64,000 bases of DNA from Vibrio fortis (GTDB lineage Bacteria > Pseudomonadota > Gammaproteobacteria > Enterobacterales > Vibrionaceae): NCBI RefSeq assembly GCF_000695685.1, contig NZ_JFFR01000002.1, positions 1 through 64,000 on the forward strand. The letters are read 5' to 3'. Of the stretch, positions 17,183 through 26,329 are shown piece by piece. A model generated the notes under the pieces. It ran no database searches. It worked only from the letters and a program-made list of their open reading frames with translations, and had not been told where the DNA came from. Each line of letters starts with the position of its first letter. Positions within the stretch are counted from its first letter, which is position 1. Made by a program: the position numbers and the translations under genes.

Positions 17183-17340
17183 GGATACAAGTATAGGAGT
17201 TAATAAGGAAATTGCAGTGAGTAACAAGAGAGTGAAACAAGTCTGACGGCCAGAAAGACTTAAAAATGCGCTTCTTGTTACCCTTTTTATGACCCGCCAA
17301 CTTCCAATCAGTTCCAAGAAAATTTGTTCTTTTTTTCTTA
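17183..17340 (-). ncRNA. Candidate small RNA ending at the 17151 terminator
   Basis: This is inferred only from the strong U9 terminator and from the absence of a convincing gene on this strand. One - strand frame reads like a signal peptide (FTLLLLTAISLLTPILVSA), but it has only a TTG start with no ribosome-binding site and runs through the terminator hairpin. The transcript would share its upstream region with psrA, including the FadR-like site. Start and promoter are not defined. Confidence 0.3.
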
Positions 17341-17386
17341 TTTTCTAAAACGCAGGCAATTCAGGGTGTTATCAAACTATTTTTAA

Positions 17387-17403
17387 AACTGGTACGACCA
17401 ATG
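17387..17403. promoter_or_regulatory. FadR-like operator upstream of psrA-fadE
   Basis: AACTGGTACGACCAATG matches 13 of 17 positions of the E. coli fadB operator as I recall it (ATCTGGTACGACCAGAT), including the whole CTGGTACGACCA core. It sits about 85 bp before the psrA start. FadR would repress here until long-chain acyl-CoA accumulates. Confidence 0.55.
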
Positions 17404-17456
17404 GGTGAAAATGTGATGTTGCTTACTTGTTAAATAAATGTTCTATGGGTATATTT

Positions 17457-17470
17457 CAAACAGTTGTTTA
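17457..17470. promoter_or_regulatory. PsrA-like operator overlapping the psrA leader
   Basis: CAAACAGTTGTTTA fits the PsrA palindrome (G/C)AAAC-N2-4-GTTT(G/C) except at the last base. It lies 15 bp before the psrA start codon. This position suggests autorepression relieved by long-chain fatty acids or their CoA esters. Confidence 0.5.
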
Positions 17471-17485
17471 ATACGAGTGATTGAA

Positions 17486-18115
17486 ATGGCACCAAGAAGT
17501 TCGACCAAAGAGAAGATACTGGATGTAGCAGAGGGATTGTTTGCTGAGCATGGCTTTAACGATACTTCGTTACGTACCATAACAAGTAAAGCAAATGTGA
17601 ACCTAGCTTCGGTAAATTACCACTTCGGCGATAAAAAGACCTTGGTTCGAGCAGTGATCAATCGTTACCTAGAAGCGTTCATGCCTGCACTCCAAGATGC
17701 ACTAGTGAACCTTAATTTGAACGAAACGTATACGATGAGTGATGTGTTTGAATCTTTGAGGTCGCCACTACGCTCGCTTAACGATGTGAGACCAGACGGC
17801 ACGAGCCGCTTCATGTTGTTAATTGGACGTGGCTATACCGATGTTCAAGGCCACCTGCGTTGGTTCATTACTACACGTTACAGTGACGTTTTGGGGCTAT
17901 TTACCAGCTCGGTAATGAAGGCCAATCCAGACCTCACTCAAGAACAGTTATTCTGGCGATTGCACTTCACCCTCGGGACATGTGTATTCACCATGGCGTC
18001 AAGCCAAGCACTGATGGAAATATCAGAAAATGATTATGGAAGAGAGGTTGATGCGAAAGCTGTTGTCGATATCTTGATTCCTTATTTAGCGGCAGGCATG
18101 TCAGCTAAAGAGTAA
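17486..18115 (+). CDS. psrA: TetR-family fatty-acid-responsive regulator PsrA
   Basis: This 209-residue TetR regulator has its helix-turn-helix at about residues 25-50 (SLRTITSKANVNLASVNYHFGDKKTLV), and the C-terminal ligand domain follows. Placement directly upstream of fadE and a PsrA-type palindrome in the leader support PsrA, which in Pseudomonas, Shewanella and Vibrio represses beta-oxidation genes and responds to long-chain fatty acids. The ATG at 17486 is preferred. The in-frame start at 17438 would put both operator and leader inside the coding region. The fadE gene follows after 55 bp without a terminator, so the two are probably one operon. Confidence 0.8.
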   Translation: MAPRSSTKEKILDVAEGLFAEHGFNDTSLRTITSKANVNLASVNYHFGDKKTLVRAVINRYLEAFMPALQDALVNLNLNETYTMSDVFESLRSPLRSLNDVRPDGTSRFMLLIGRGYTDVQGHLRWFITTRYSDVLGLFTSSVMKANPDLTQEQLFWRLHFTLGTCVFTMASSQALMEISENDYGREVDAKAVVDILIPYLAAGMSAKE

Positions 18116-18170
18116 GAACAATAAGAAGCATAAATTCACACCAAAAATAGTGAACAAAAGGATCTGAACT

Positions 18171-20453
18171 ATGAGCTCTCTAAGACAAAAATGGGTAAGT
18201 GACCCAGCTTTTAAACTCTTCAAAAAAGTCCTGCCGCCGCTTTCTAGCACTGAGAAAGAAGCGATGGAAGCCGGTAGTGTTTGGTGGGATGGAGAGCTTT
18301 TTTCTGGTAAGCCAGACTTCCAAAAACTGCATCAATATCCAAAACCGGAGCTGACAGCAGAAGAGAAGTCGTTCATGGACAACGAGCTTGAAACTCTTCT
18401 AGAGATGCTTGATGACCATAAGATCGTTAAAGAAGACCGTGACCTTCCAAAGGAAGTGTGGGATTTCTTACGAAAAGAGCGTTTCTTCTCACTTATTATC
18501 TCGAAAGAGTATGGTGGTCGAAACTTCTCGTCGCTTGCGAACTCAACAATCGTAACCAAGATCGCTACTCGAAGTATCAGTGCTGCAGTATCGGTAATGG
18601 TTCCAAACTCTCTTGGCCCGGGTGAGCTACTGTCTCACTATGGTACTCAAGAGCAAAAAGATTACTGGCTACCTCGTCTAGCTGACGGTACAGACATCCC
18701 ATGTTTCGCTCTAACAGGCCCTGAAGCCGGTTCTGATGCAGGCGGCATCCCAGATGTTGGTACTGTGTGCATGGGCATGCACGAAGGCAAAGAGACGTTA
18801 GGTATTCGTCTTAACTGGAATAAGCGTTATATCACGCTAGCGCCGGTTGCTACCGTACTTGGTCTTGCATTCAAACTGCACGATCCAGAAAAGCTTCTAG
18901 GTGATAAAGAAGATATCGGTATTACATGTGCTCTTATCCCAGCTGATCACGAAGGTGTAGTGATTGGCGAGCGTCATGACCCACTCGGTCTTGCGTTCAT
19001 GAACGGCCCGACACGTGGTCACGATGTATTTATCCCTATGGAGTGGTTAATCGGTGGTGCGGATTACGCAGGTAAAGGCTGGCGTATGCTGGTGGAGTGT
19101 CTGTCTGCAGGTCGTGGTATCTCGTTACCGGCTCTCGGTACAGCAATGGGCCACCTAACAGCGCGCACAACCGGTGCATACGCATACGTTCGTAAGCAGT
19201 TTGGTATGTCGATTGGTAAGTTTGAAGGTGTCGCAGAAAGCCTAGGTCGCATTGGTGGCTTAACTTATCTACTCGAAGCAACGCGTACACTGACCACGAC
19301 TTCTCTCGACCTAAAAGAGAAACCGGGTATCGTAACCGCGATTGCCAAATACCACATGACGGAAATGGCGCGTACCATTTTGAACGACTCGATGGACATC
19401 CACTCTGGTCGTGCAATCCAAGACGGTCCGATGAACTATCTGGCTGCGCCGTACCTAGGTATTCCAGTTGCGATTACGGTGGAAGGGGCAAACATCCTGA
19501 CACGTAACCTGATGATCTTCGGTCAAGGTGCAACGCGTTGTCACCCGTACGTACTTCGTGAAATGGAAGCAGCGGCTAACCCAGATGAGAAGCAAGGCGC
19601 GAAAGAGTTTGATGATCTGCTATTCAAACACATCTCTCATGCAACTAAGAACACGTTTGGTGCCTTTGGTGCTGCACTAACAGGCTCTAAGTTCATCAAA
19701 GCGGATATGAGCGGTCCAACGAAACCATACTACCAAGACTTAACTCGTCTAAGCCGTGCTCTTGCAGTGAGTGCTGACTTTGCAATGCTAACTCTGGGTG
19801 GTGAACTGAAACGTAAAGAGCTAATTTCTGCACGTCTAGGTGACGGTCTAAGTTACCTATACATGGCTTCTGCAGCGCTTAAGAAGTATGAAGATGAAGG
19901 TCGTCAACAAGCTGACCTAGATTACTTGCACTACGCAGTACAACACTGTTTCCACCACGCGGCTAAGTCGCTACAGGAAGCATACCGTAACTTCCCTAAC
20001 AAGGTAGTGGGTAAGGTTCTGAAAGGGCTAATCTTCCCAGTGGGCAACCACTTCGAGAAGCCTAGCGATACGCTAACAGTGAAACTTGCTGAAAGTCTAA
20101 TGACTCCAGGAGCGCACCGTGAGCGCCTAACGCACCTTTGCTACATTGGCCAAGATGAAGATGACAGCGTTGGTTTGATGGAGAACGCATTCATTGCGAT
20201 GTACGATATCAAACCACTAGAGCGTAAGATCTTCAAAGCAGTGAAAGAAGGTAAGGTAGCACGTAAAGGCCTGTTGGCTGACCGACTAGAGCAAGCATTG
20301 GCTGCTGAAGTGTTAACACAAGCTGAAGTGGACCAAATCTTAGCAGCAGACAAACTGCGCTATGCTGCGATTCAAGTTGACCACTTTAGTCACGACTATA
20401 GTGAAACTTTGACGCGAAAAGAGCTGAAACCTAAGCTAAATAGCGTTGCTTGA
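18171..20453 (+). CDS. fadE: Acyl-CoA dehydrogenase FadE
   Basis: This 760-residue FAD enzyme performs the first oxidation of beta-oxidation, acyl-CoA to trans-2-enoyl-CoA. An N-terminal acyl-CoA dehydrogenase core is clear (LTGPEAGSDAGGIPDVG for the flavin/substrate region, GRGISLPALGTAMGHL, DSMDIHSGRAIQDGP, then EGANILTRNLMIFGQGA). A C-terminal DUF1974 extension (about residues 470-750) is typical of enterobacterial and Vibrio FadE. It lacks the long hydrophobic N-terminus of the 814-residue E. coli enzyme. AAAGGATCT precedes the start. A clear terminator follows. Confidence 0.92.
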   Translation: MSSLRQKWVSDPAFKLFKKVLPPLSSTEKEAMEAGSVWWDGELFSGKPDFQKLHQYPKPELTAEEKSFMDNELETLLEMLDDHKIVKEDRDLPKEVWDFLRKERFFSLIISKEYGGRNFSSLANSTIVTKIATRSISAAVSVMVPNSLGPGELLSHYGTQEQKDYWLPRLADGTDIPCFALTGPEAGSDAGGIPDVGTVCMGMHEGKETLGIRLNWNKRYITLAPVATVLGLAFKLHDPEKLLGDKEDIGITCALIPADHEGVVIGERHDPLGLAFMNGPTRGHDVFIPMEWLIGGADYAGKGWRMLVECLSAGRGISLPALGTAMGHLTARTTGAYAYVRKQFGMSIGKFEGVAESLGRIGGLTYLLEATRTLTTTSLDLKEKPGIVTAIAKYHMTEMARTILNDSMDIHSGRAIQDGPMNYLAAPYLGIPVAITVEGANILTRNLMIFGQGATRCHPYVLREMEAAANPDEKQGAKEFDDLLFKHISHATKNTFGAFGAALTGSKFIKADMSGPTKPYYQDLTRLSRALAVSADFAMLTLGGELKRKELISARLGDGLSYLYMASAALKKYEDEGRQQADLDYLHYAVQHCFHHAAKSLQEAYRNFPNKVVGKVLKGLIFPVGNHFEKPSDTLTVKLAESLMTPGAHRERLTHLCYIGQDEDDSVGLMENAFIAMYDIKPLERKIFKAVKEGKVARKGLLADRLEQALAAEVLTQAEVDQILAADKLRYAAIQVDHFSHDYSETLTRKELKPKLNSVA

Positions 20454-20466
20454 TAGAAATATCATC

Positions 20467-20495
20467 AAAAGGCACCTTTCGAGGTGCCTTTTTTG
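20467..20495 (+). terminator. Intrinsic terminator of psrA-fadE
   Basis: AAAAGGCACC (20467-20476) and GGTGCCTTTT (20483-20492) with a 6-nt loop and T tail, 13 bp after the fadE stop. Confidence 0.9.
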
Positions 20496-20662
20496 TATTT
20501 GTACGGCACACAACCAGAACTTTGCTAGAATTTTGAACAAATGTCTGCAAATACAACCCGAGTGCTCCAACCACTTGCATTTTAGCCACATTTTTGAAGA
20601 AATTAGATGCCATTTGTAGACGAAACTTTTATCCTAACAGGGATTTTTTAAGGAAGTTGAAT

Positions 20663-21865
20663 ATGATCATCAAACCTCGAATTCGCGGATTCATCTGTAC
20701 TACAACACACCCAGTTGGTTGTGAAGCTAACGTAAAAGAACAAATCGCTTACACCAAAGCTCAAGGCCCAATTGCAAATGCACCAAAACGTGTACTTGTT
20801 GTGGGTTCTTCAAGTGGCTATGGCTTGTCTTCTCGTATCGCAGCTGCATTTGGTGGCGGCGCTTCAACTATCGGTGTTTTCTTCGAAAAAGCTGGTACTG
20901 AGAAAAAGCCGGGCACAGCTGGCTACTACAACTCAGCAGCATTCGACAAGCTAGCAAAAGAAGAAGGCCTATACTCGAAAAGCCTAAATGGTGATGCTTT
21001 CTCTAATGAAGCTAAGCAAAAGACAATCGACCTAATTAAAGAAGACCTAGGTCAAGTTGACATGGTGGTTTACTCTCTGGCTTCTCCAGTACGTAAAATG
21101 CCTGAGACTGGCGAAGTTGTTCGTTCTTCTCTAAAGCCTATCGGTGAGACTTACACTTCAACAGCCGTTGATACAAACAAAGATACGATCATCGAAGCAA
21201 GCGTTGAGCCTGCAACAGAAGAAGAGATCAAAGATACAGTAACAGTAATGGGCGGTGAAGACTGGGAACTTTGGATCAACGCTCTTTCTGAAGCTGGTGT
21301 TCTTGCTGACGGTTGTAAGACAGTTGCCTACAGCTACATCGGTACTGAGCTAACGTGGCCAATCTACTGGGATGGCGCGTTAGGTAAAGCGAAGATGGAC
21401 CTAGACCGCGCTGCAGCGGCTCTTAACGAGAAATTAGGTCAAACTGGCGGTACTGCAAACGTTGCTGTGCTTAAGTCTGTAGTGACTCAAGCAAGTTCTG
21501 CAATTCCAGTAATGCCACTGTATATCGCAATGGTGTTCAAAAAGATGCGTGAAGAAGGCGTACACGAAGGTTGTATGGAACAGATCTTCCGCATGTTCAG
21601 CCAACGTCTATACAAAGAAGATGGCAGCGCAGCAGAAGTGGATGAGAAGAACCGTCTACGTCTAGATGACTGGGAACTTCGTGAAGATATCCAAGAACAC
21701 TGTCGTAACCTATGGCCACAAATCACGACAGAAAACCTAAAAGAACTGACTGACTACGTAGAGTACAAAGAAGAGTTCTTGAAACTATTCGGTTTCGGCG
21801 TTGAAGGCGTAGACTACGATGCAGACGTTAACCCAGCTGTTGAGTTTGATGTAGCAGACATCTAA
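20663..21865 (+). CDS. fabV: Enoyl-[acyl carrier protein] reductase FabV
   Basis: This 400-residue NADH-dependent enzyme catalyses the last step of each fatty-acid elongation cycle. It is the triclosan-resistant FabV type first described in Vibrio. The N-terminus [20 protein letters not shown] is diagnostic. The Rossmann motif appears as [20 protein letters not shown]. The Tyr-X8-Lys catalytic motif is seen in [10 protein letters not shown] around residue 235. The start at 20663 has AAGGAAG upstream; the in-frame extension to 20594 has none. It has its own terminator, and a 209-bp promoter region separates it from fadE. Confidence 0.95.
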   Translation: MIIKPRIRGFICTTTHPVGCEANVKEQIAYTKAQGPIANAPKRVLVVGSSSGYGLSSRIAAAFGGGASTIGVFFEKAGTEKKPGTAGYYNSAAFDKLAKEEGLYSKSLNGDAFSNEAKQKTIDLIKEDLGQVDMVVYSLASPVRKMPETGEVVRSSLKPIGETYTSTAVDTNKDTIIEASVEPATEEEIKDTVTVMGGEDWELWINALSEAGVLADGCKTVAYSYIGTELTWPIYWDGALGKAKMDLDRAAAALNEKLGQTGGTANVAVLKSVVTQASSAIPVMPLYIAMVFKKMREEGVHEGCMEQIFRMFSQRLYKEDGSAAEVDEKNRLRLDDWELREDIQEHCRNLWPQITTENLKELTDYVEYKEEFLKLFGFGVEGVDYDADVNPAVEFDVADI

Positions 21866-21889
21866 TCTAATTAGCTAGGTCTAAATACT

Positions 21890-21916
21890 AAAAGGCGCTC
21901 ATTGAGCGCCTTTTTT
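21890..21916 (+). terminator. Intrinsic terminator of fabV
   Basis: AAAAGGCGCTC (21890-21900) and GAGCGCCTTTT (21904-21914) with a 3-nt loop and T tail. Confidence 0.88.
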
Positions 21917-21922
21917 GATCTA

Positions 21923-22250
21923 GGGGCGGACGCGAGATACGAGTTTCGAGATGCGAAGAGATTAAAAGCAGATTCGGGGCGCGAGTGCCGAGATGCGAAG
22001 GAAGTTAAGAGCAGATTCGAGATGCGTGTGGCGAGATGAGAAAGGATATAGGAGCGGACGCGAGATACGAGTATCGAGATGCGAAGAGATTAAAAGCAGA
22101 TTCGGGGCGCGAGTGCCGAGATGCGAAGGAAGTTAAGAGCAGATTCGAGATGCGTGTGGCGAGATGAGAAAGGATATAGGAGCGGACGCGAGATACGAGT
22201 ATCGAGATGAGAAAAGATAGAAGGGCGGGCACGAGATACGAAGTGAACTA
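21923..22250 (+). repeat. 128-bp tandem repeat of GAGATGCGAG-type units downstream of fabV
   Basis: GCGGACGCGAGATACGAG starts at 21926, 22054 and 22182, giving a period of exactly 128 bp. Copies one and two differ at a single base near the start (gagTttcg against gagTatcg). The third copy is truncated and diverges after about 30 bp. Inside each unit, shorter CGAGATACGAG / CGAGATGCGAAG / AGATTCGGGGCGCGAG words recur. It fills the 446-bp gap between fabV and ybjL, and I see no credible protein-coding gene in it. Its sense follows the upstream gene, as at the left end of the window. Confidence 0.85.
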
Positions 22251-22362
22251 TCAAAGTAAATGAAGAACATGAGTTGTAGATACGACAAGATTTGGAGCAA
22301 TAAAAAATGCACTAACCCAAAGCTGAATTAGTGCATTAGAAAAGTCGGAGCGAATTTTATCG

Positions 22363-24045
22363 TTAGCTGACAATAATGATGAAAGTACCGGCTAGAGTCA
22401 TCAATATGTTGGCTATCGCGTACGTACCGGCATAGCCCAGAGCAGGGATAGTTGAACGTGCGTGGTCATTTACGATGTCCATCGCGGGTGCACAGGTTCT
22501 TGCACCGATGATGGCACCAAACAGTAGTGCACGGTTCATCTTGAGGATATAAGCGCCCACGAGATAAGCGAAGATAACAGGCAGCACACTGACGATCAGA
22601 GCGATGCCTATGACTTGCGGGCCTACCTGAGTTAAGTGCTCAAATATCTTGCCACCGGCGCTAAGTCCAATACCGACCATAAAGAACATTAAACCTAGGT
22701 CTTTGACCATGTTCAGAGCACCCTGAGGTACATAACCAAAGGTAGGGTGGTTTGCTCGTAAGAAGCCCAGCATAATGCCTGAAAGCAGTAGGCCAACAGC
22801 ATTACCCAGACCAAACGAAACTTGGCCGAATGTCATTGTAATTAGACCGAATAGAATCCCCAGAATAAAGAAGCTACAGAAAGCCATTAAGTCTGCCATT
22901 TGGCTGTGAATCGAGATGAAACCGATTTTCTCAGCTAGGCCATGAACACGGCTCTTCTCACCACTGACTTGCAGAACGTCACCTTTCGCTAAAACGATGT
23001 TCAAATCCATCGGCATTTCGATTTGAGCACGCACTACACGGTTCAAGAAACAGCCATATTCAGACAGGTTGAGGTCTGAAAGGCGTTTACCCGCGATACT
23101 GTCACTTTTTACGACGATCTCTTCTTCTACGATACGAAGGTCAAGAAGGTTACGGTCGAATACCTCTTTACCGTTTCTAAAGCTAGGATCAAGACGAGCA
23201 TGGCTATCTGGGAAGCCCACTAGCGCGATCTCATCACCTTCTTGCAGAATTGCATCACCATCTGGGTGGGCAAGAATGCCGTTACGACGGATACGTTCAA
23301 TGTAACAACCTGTTTGACGGTAGATACCAAGCTCACGCAGGTTCTTGCCGTCTGTCCAGTCAATGAGCTCTTGTCCTACGCGGTATGCACGAATGATTGG
23401 CAGGTAAACTTTACGCTGACCAGATGCACCTAAACCACGCTCTTGAGCTATCTGCTCCGCAGAGTCATGCAGGTTGACCTTTTGCAGTTTTGGAATTAAA
23501 CGTGCGAACATGATCATACTGATCAAGCCGACTAAGTATGCCATCGCATAGCCAACCGACAGGTTTTCAATAACTAGGGCAATGTCCATGTTGCGTGGCA
23601 CTTCTGCGAGTCCAGAGTTGAGGGCATCTTGTGCGCCTACAAGAATTGGCGTTGCCGTGAGTGCACCAGCCATCATACCTGCTGATAAGCCGAACCCTAG
23701 CCCCAAGTATTCACTACAGAAGTAGGTGAGGGCGATAGCCGTGGAGAGTACAACCAAGCTCAAAATGAGGTAGTGTTTACCATCTCTAAAGAAGATACCA
23801 AAGAAGTTTGGTCCAGCCTCAATACCAACACAGTAGATAAACAGCATGAAGCCGATGGTTAGCGCTTCTGCATTGAATGAGAAGCCAAGGTGACCCATTA
23901 CTAATGAGGTGATTAAGACACCAATAGAGTTACCTAATTGAAGATTTCCAAAGCGGATTTTACCAATGGCAAGGCCAATCGCTAATACGACAAAGATGAG
24001 AAGAATAGGGTTTTGCTCAAGCAAAAGTACAACGTCGATATTCAC
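22363..24045 (-). CDS. ybjL: YbjL-family putative transporter (AspT/YidE type)
   Basis: This 560-residue protein matches E. coli YbjL (561 residues) in length and layout. It has an N-terminal membrane domain ([39 protein letters not shown]), two central cytoplasmic RCK_C/TrkA-C domains (about residues 200-370), and a C-terminal membrane domain ending [20 protein letters not shown]. Relatives exchange aspartate and alanine in lactic acid bacteria. The substrate of YbjL is not known to me. Its neighbour grxA is also near ybjL in E. coli, which supports the assignment. Confidence 0.85.
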   Translation of the reverse strand: MNIDVVLLLEQNPILLIFVVLAIGLAIGKIRFGNLQLGNSIGVLITSLVMGHLGFSFNAEALTIGFMLFIYCVGIEAGPNFFGIFFRDGKHYLILSLVVLSTAIALTYFCSEYLGLGFGLSAGMMAGALTATPILVGAQDALNSGLAEVPRNMDIALVIENLSVGYAMAYLVGLISMIMFARLIPKLQKVNLHDSAEQIAQERGLGASGQRKVYLPIIRAYRVGQELIDWTDGKNLRELGIYRQTGCYIERIRRNGILAHPDGDAILQEGDEIALVGFPDSHARLDPSFRNGKEVFDRNLLDLRIVEEEIVVKSDSIAGKRLSDLNLSEYGCFLNRVVRAQIEMPMDLNIVLAKGDVLQVSGEKSRVHGLAEKIGFISIHSQMADLMAFCSFFILGILFGLITMTFGQVSFGLGNAVGLLLSGIMLGFLRANHPTFGYVPQGALNMVKDLGLMFFMVGIGLSAGGKIFEHLTQVGPQVIGIALIVSVLPVIFAYLVGAYILKMNRALLFGAIIGARTCAPAMDIVNDHARSTIPALGYAGTYAIANILMTLAGTFIIIVS

Positions 24046-24179
24046 AGCAGCAGCTCAGTATAAGGCGTGAAAGATAAGATAGTGTAGAGATGTGAATTGT
24101 ATCTAATTATAGATAAATTATAAGCGCTAATTTGCTATTTTACTTGATTTTAACGTGATTCATTTTTGTTCTAGGTATT

Positions 24180-24209
24180 AAAAAAGCTCACGTGAATCAC
24201 GTGAGCTTT
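24180..24209 (-). terminator. Terminator downstream of grxA
   Basis: AAAGCTCACGTGA (24183-24195) and TCACGTGAGCTTT (24197-24209), with a T6 run on the - strand. It lies 70 bp past the grxA stop. Confidence 0.8.
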
Positions 24210-24279
24210 AGAAAAGGGCTTCTTCAATGATTTGATAGGCTTTGCGTCAGGCTTAACCTATTTTAATCAACGCTTTCGA

Positions 24280-24543
24280 TTAATCGAAAAGACCTAGGTT
24301 TGCTTTTGCGTATGCTTCGAAGTCATCACAGCCACCGATGTGCTCTTGGTCTACGAAGATTTGAGGAACAGTCTCAACTGGCTTACCTACAGTTTTCTCT
24401 AGGTCAGCTTTGCTGATGCCTTCCGCGTGAATGTCAACATAACGATAGTTGAAGTCATCGCGCTTAGCTTTAAGAGTCTCAGCGTGCTCTTTAGCACGAA
24501 CACAGAATGGACAAGCAGGGCGACCAAAGATTACTACAAACAT
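24280..24543 (-). CDS. grxA: Glutaredoxin 1
   Basis: This 87-residue GSH-dependent disulfide reductase has active site CPFC (residues 11-14, in FGRPACPFCVRAK), the cis-proline loop TVPQIF and the GSH-binding GGCDDFEAY. It reduces ribonucleotide reductase, methionine sulfoxide reductase and OxyR in the cytoplasm. The reading frame is full length. AGGAGAAATGAA gives a good ribosome-binding site (AGGAG, 4-5 nt before ATG). An OxyR-like palindrome lies 140 bp upstream. Confidence 0.95.
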   Translation of the reverse strand: MFVVIFGRPACPFCVRAKEHAETLKAKRDDFNYRYVDIHAEGISKADLEKTVGKPVETVPQIFVDQEHIGGCDDFEAYAKANLGLFD

Positions 24544-24682
24544 TTCATTTCTCCTAAATACGGGATGAAGCTCGTTAACCCAAATATGTTAACTATTCTT
24601 AAAGGGATACGACTCAAAATTCTTAAAACCAACTATGCCTCAATGCTATGGGGAAATAAAGATGGAATTGCCTGTTAATGCG

Positions 24683-24697
24683 ATAGGTTTTACCTAT
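24683..24697. promoter_or_regulatory. OxyR-like half-site pair upstream of grxA
   Basis: ATAGGTTTTACCTAT fits ATAG-N-T-N3-A-N-CTAT at all ten defined positions. A full OxyR site needs a second such element 7 nt away. The flanking 15-mers match poorly (about 4 of 10). grxA is a known OxyR target in E. coli. The rest of the 436-bp gap between grxA and the alcohol dehydrogenase shows nothing I recognise. Confidence 0.45.
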
Positions 24698-24979
24698 CAG
24701 CTTAAATAATATTCACCAACACCTCCGCTTCCCTCTAATGCCCTCGCTAGACGCAAGGAGATAGGGTACAGAATGTGAATCAGCACTAATAATCTGACTT
24801 TGAGGCGTTTTTAATGCGACAAGTTGCACCGAGTCAAAAAAAATCGATTCAGTTACGGGCATCTTGTAGTTAGATAAATCATATAGCATTCAAATAAACA
24901 GATAACCGCATAGAAGTTTTAGCAAACCACAATAACAAAGAGTTCGTAGTATTGTTTGGTCATAGGCGCAGGAGGCACC

Positions 24980-26260
24980 ATGTTTCAATTTATGACATCT
25001 ACAAAGATCATCTTTGGTGAAGGAGCATTACCGTCTTCACTGTCTCAGTTTAATCAGTATGGCTACAGTGTGTTACTGGTGACTGGGAGTAACCTAGACA
25101 GAACCACGATTGTTACCGAATATCTCGACGCACAGAGTATGCGTTACCAGCACATCGCCGTGTCGGGTGAGCCGAATATAACCATGGTCGAGGAGGCCGC
25201 TACTTCTGCACGCCGCTTTAAGCCCGATATGGTGATTGCTATGGGCGGTGGCAGTGCAATTGATATGGGGAAAGCGTTGGCGGCGATTTTGCCCAATCAG
25301 GGCAATGTGTATGACTATGTAGAAGTCGTTGGACGCAATGTGCCTTTGAAGACCAAGCCATTACCTTTCATTGCGATCCCAACCACGGCAAGTACGGGGG
25401 CTGAAGTCACCAAAAATGCAGTACTAAAGTCTGGACAAGATCAGGTCAAAATCAGTTTACGCAGTCCTGATATGCTTGCAGACGTGGCTATTGTCGACCC
25501 AACACTTACTTATGGTACGAGTTTGTATCTGTCTGGCCGCGGGGCAATGGATGCCTTCACTCACTTAATGGAAGCCTATGTTTGTGGCGATCCAAATCCA
25601 CTCACCGATATGATTTGTGAAGAAGGGCTAAGAAAGTTGAGTGGGTCGGTGGTTAAAGCGTGTGTAGAAGACCAACCCCAAGCTCGCGCTGATCTGGCGT
25701 TTGCGTCGATGCTAGGTGGCATGGCAATTACTAATGCTAAATTGGGAGCGGCACATGGCTTGGCATCGGCATTGGGGGGAAAGATACATGCTCCACACAG
25801 CATCATTACTGGTCGTTTAGCGCCGTTGGTGATGCTAGAGAATATTGAGGTCGCTAGAGAGCAGGGGCGCGACGATATCTTAGCTCGCTATCAACGTATT
25901 GCTGCAATCGTAACGGGCGATGAGAACGCAATTGAGGAGCAGTCAGTCAGTTGGCTTTCAGAGTTACTCGAGACACTTGAAATACCGAGCCTTCTTCACT
26001 TTGGTGTGTGCAAAACGCCGTTTGAAGAGGTTGCTGAGGATGCAATGAAGTCGGTAGCGATCAAGGGAAATCCACTGCCACTTAATAAGGCGCGATTGGT
26101 ACACATCTTAGAGAAGGTTTGTCGCGACTGCAGTTGTGATTCTTCACAGCTACAGCATAAGAGCTACCGTGAAAGCGGAACGGAATCGAGTTTTACGATT
26201 ATTAACTCTTTAGCTTCGGAAAACAGCGTCGTCGAAAAGGGCAATAGCTGGACGATATAA
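24980..26260 (+). CDS. Iron-containing alcohol dehydrogenase
   Basis: This 426-residue NAD(P)-dependent Fe-ADH (type III) has the nucleotide-binding GGGSAID (MGGGSAIDMGKALA) and the TTASTGAEVT loop. Its metal-site residues are in AMDAFTHLMEAYV and GAAHGLASALGGKIHAPHS. The start at 24980 follows AGGAGG by 5 nt; an in-frame start at 24956 has no ribosome-binding site. The last 40 or so residues (CRDCSCDSSQ onward) exceed the usual family length and look non-conserved. The physiological alcohol or aldehyde is unknown. It has its own terminator and no operon partner. Confidence 0.85.
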   Translation: MFQFMTSTKIIFGEGALPSSLSQFNQYGYSVLLVTGSNLDRTTIVTEYLDAQSMRYQHIAVSGEPNITMVEEAATSARRFKPDMVIAMGGGSAIDMGKALAAILPNQGNVYDYVEVVGRNVPLKTKPLPFIAIPTTASTGAEVTKNAVLKSGQDQVKISLRSPDMLADVAIVDPTLTYGTSLYLSGRGAMDAFTHLMEAYVCGDPNPLTDMICEEGLRKLSGSVVKACVEDQPQARADLAFASMLGGMAITNAKLGAAHGLASALGGKIHAPHSIITGRLAPLVMLENIEVAREQGRDDILARYQRIAAIVTGDENAIEEQSVSWLSELLETLEIPSLLHFGVCKTPFEEVAEDAMKSVAIKGNPLPLNKARLVHILEKVCRDCSCDSSQLQHKSYRESGTESSFTIINSLASENSVVEKGNSWTI

Positions 26261-26282
26261 AAATTAATAAGTTTGATAAAAC

Positions 26283-26311
26283 AAAAACGGAGCCATGAGG
26301 CTCCGTTTTTT
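26283..26311. terminator. Bidirectional terminator between the Fe-ADH gene and hexR
   Basis: AAAAACGGAGCC (26283-26294) and GGCTCCGTTTTT (26299-26310) with a 4-nt loop and T runs on both strands, between converging genes. Confidence 0.9.
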
Positions 26312-26329
26312 AATATGTCTACATTCAGT

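Noticed and set aside
17054..17317. Reverse-strand frame with a signal-peptide-like stretch (FTLLLLTAISLLTPILVSA)
   Set aside because: Only a TTG start without ribosome-binding site is available and the frame runs through a strong terminator; kept only as a note to the small RNA candidate.
19036..19416. 126-codon frame antisense to fadE
   Set aside because: It lies wholly inside a well-conserved enzyme gene, has no ribosome-binding site, and its composition is that of the complementary strand.
22005..22232. 75-codon - strand frame in the 128-bp repeat
   Set aside because: Its repeated Ser/Arg/Leu composition simply reflects the repeat units; no start signal.
21923..22250. CRISPR-like array
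   Set aside because: Repeats are 128 bp, contiguous and internally degenerate, with no unique spacers and no cas genes nearby.
24427..24678. 83-codon + strand frame overlapping grxA
   Set aside because: Mostly antisense to grxA, no ribosome-binding site, no family resemblance.
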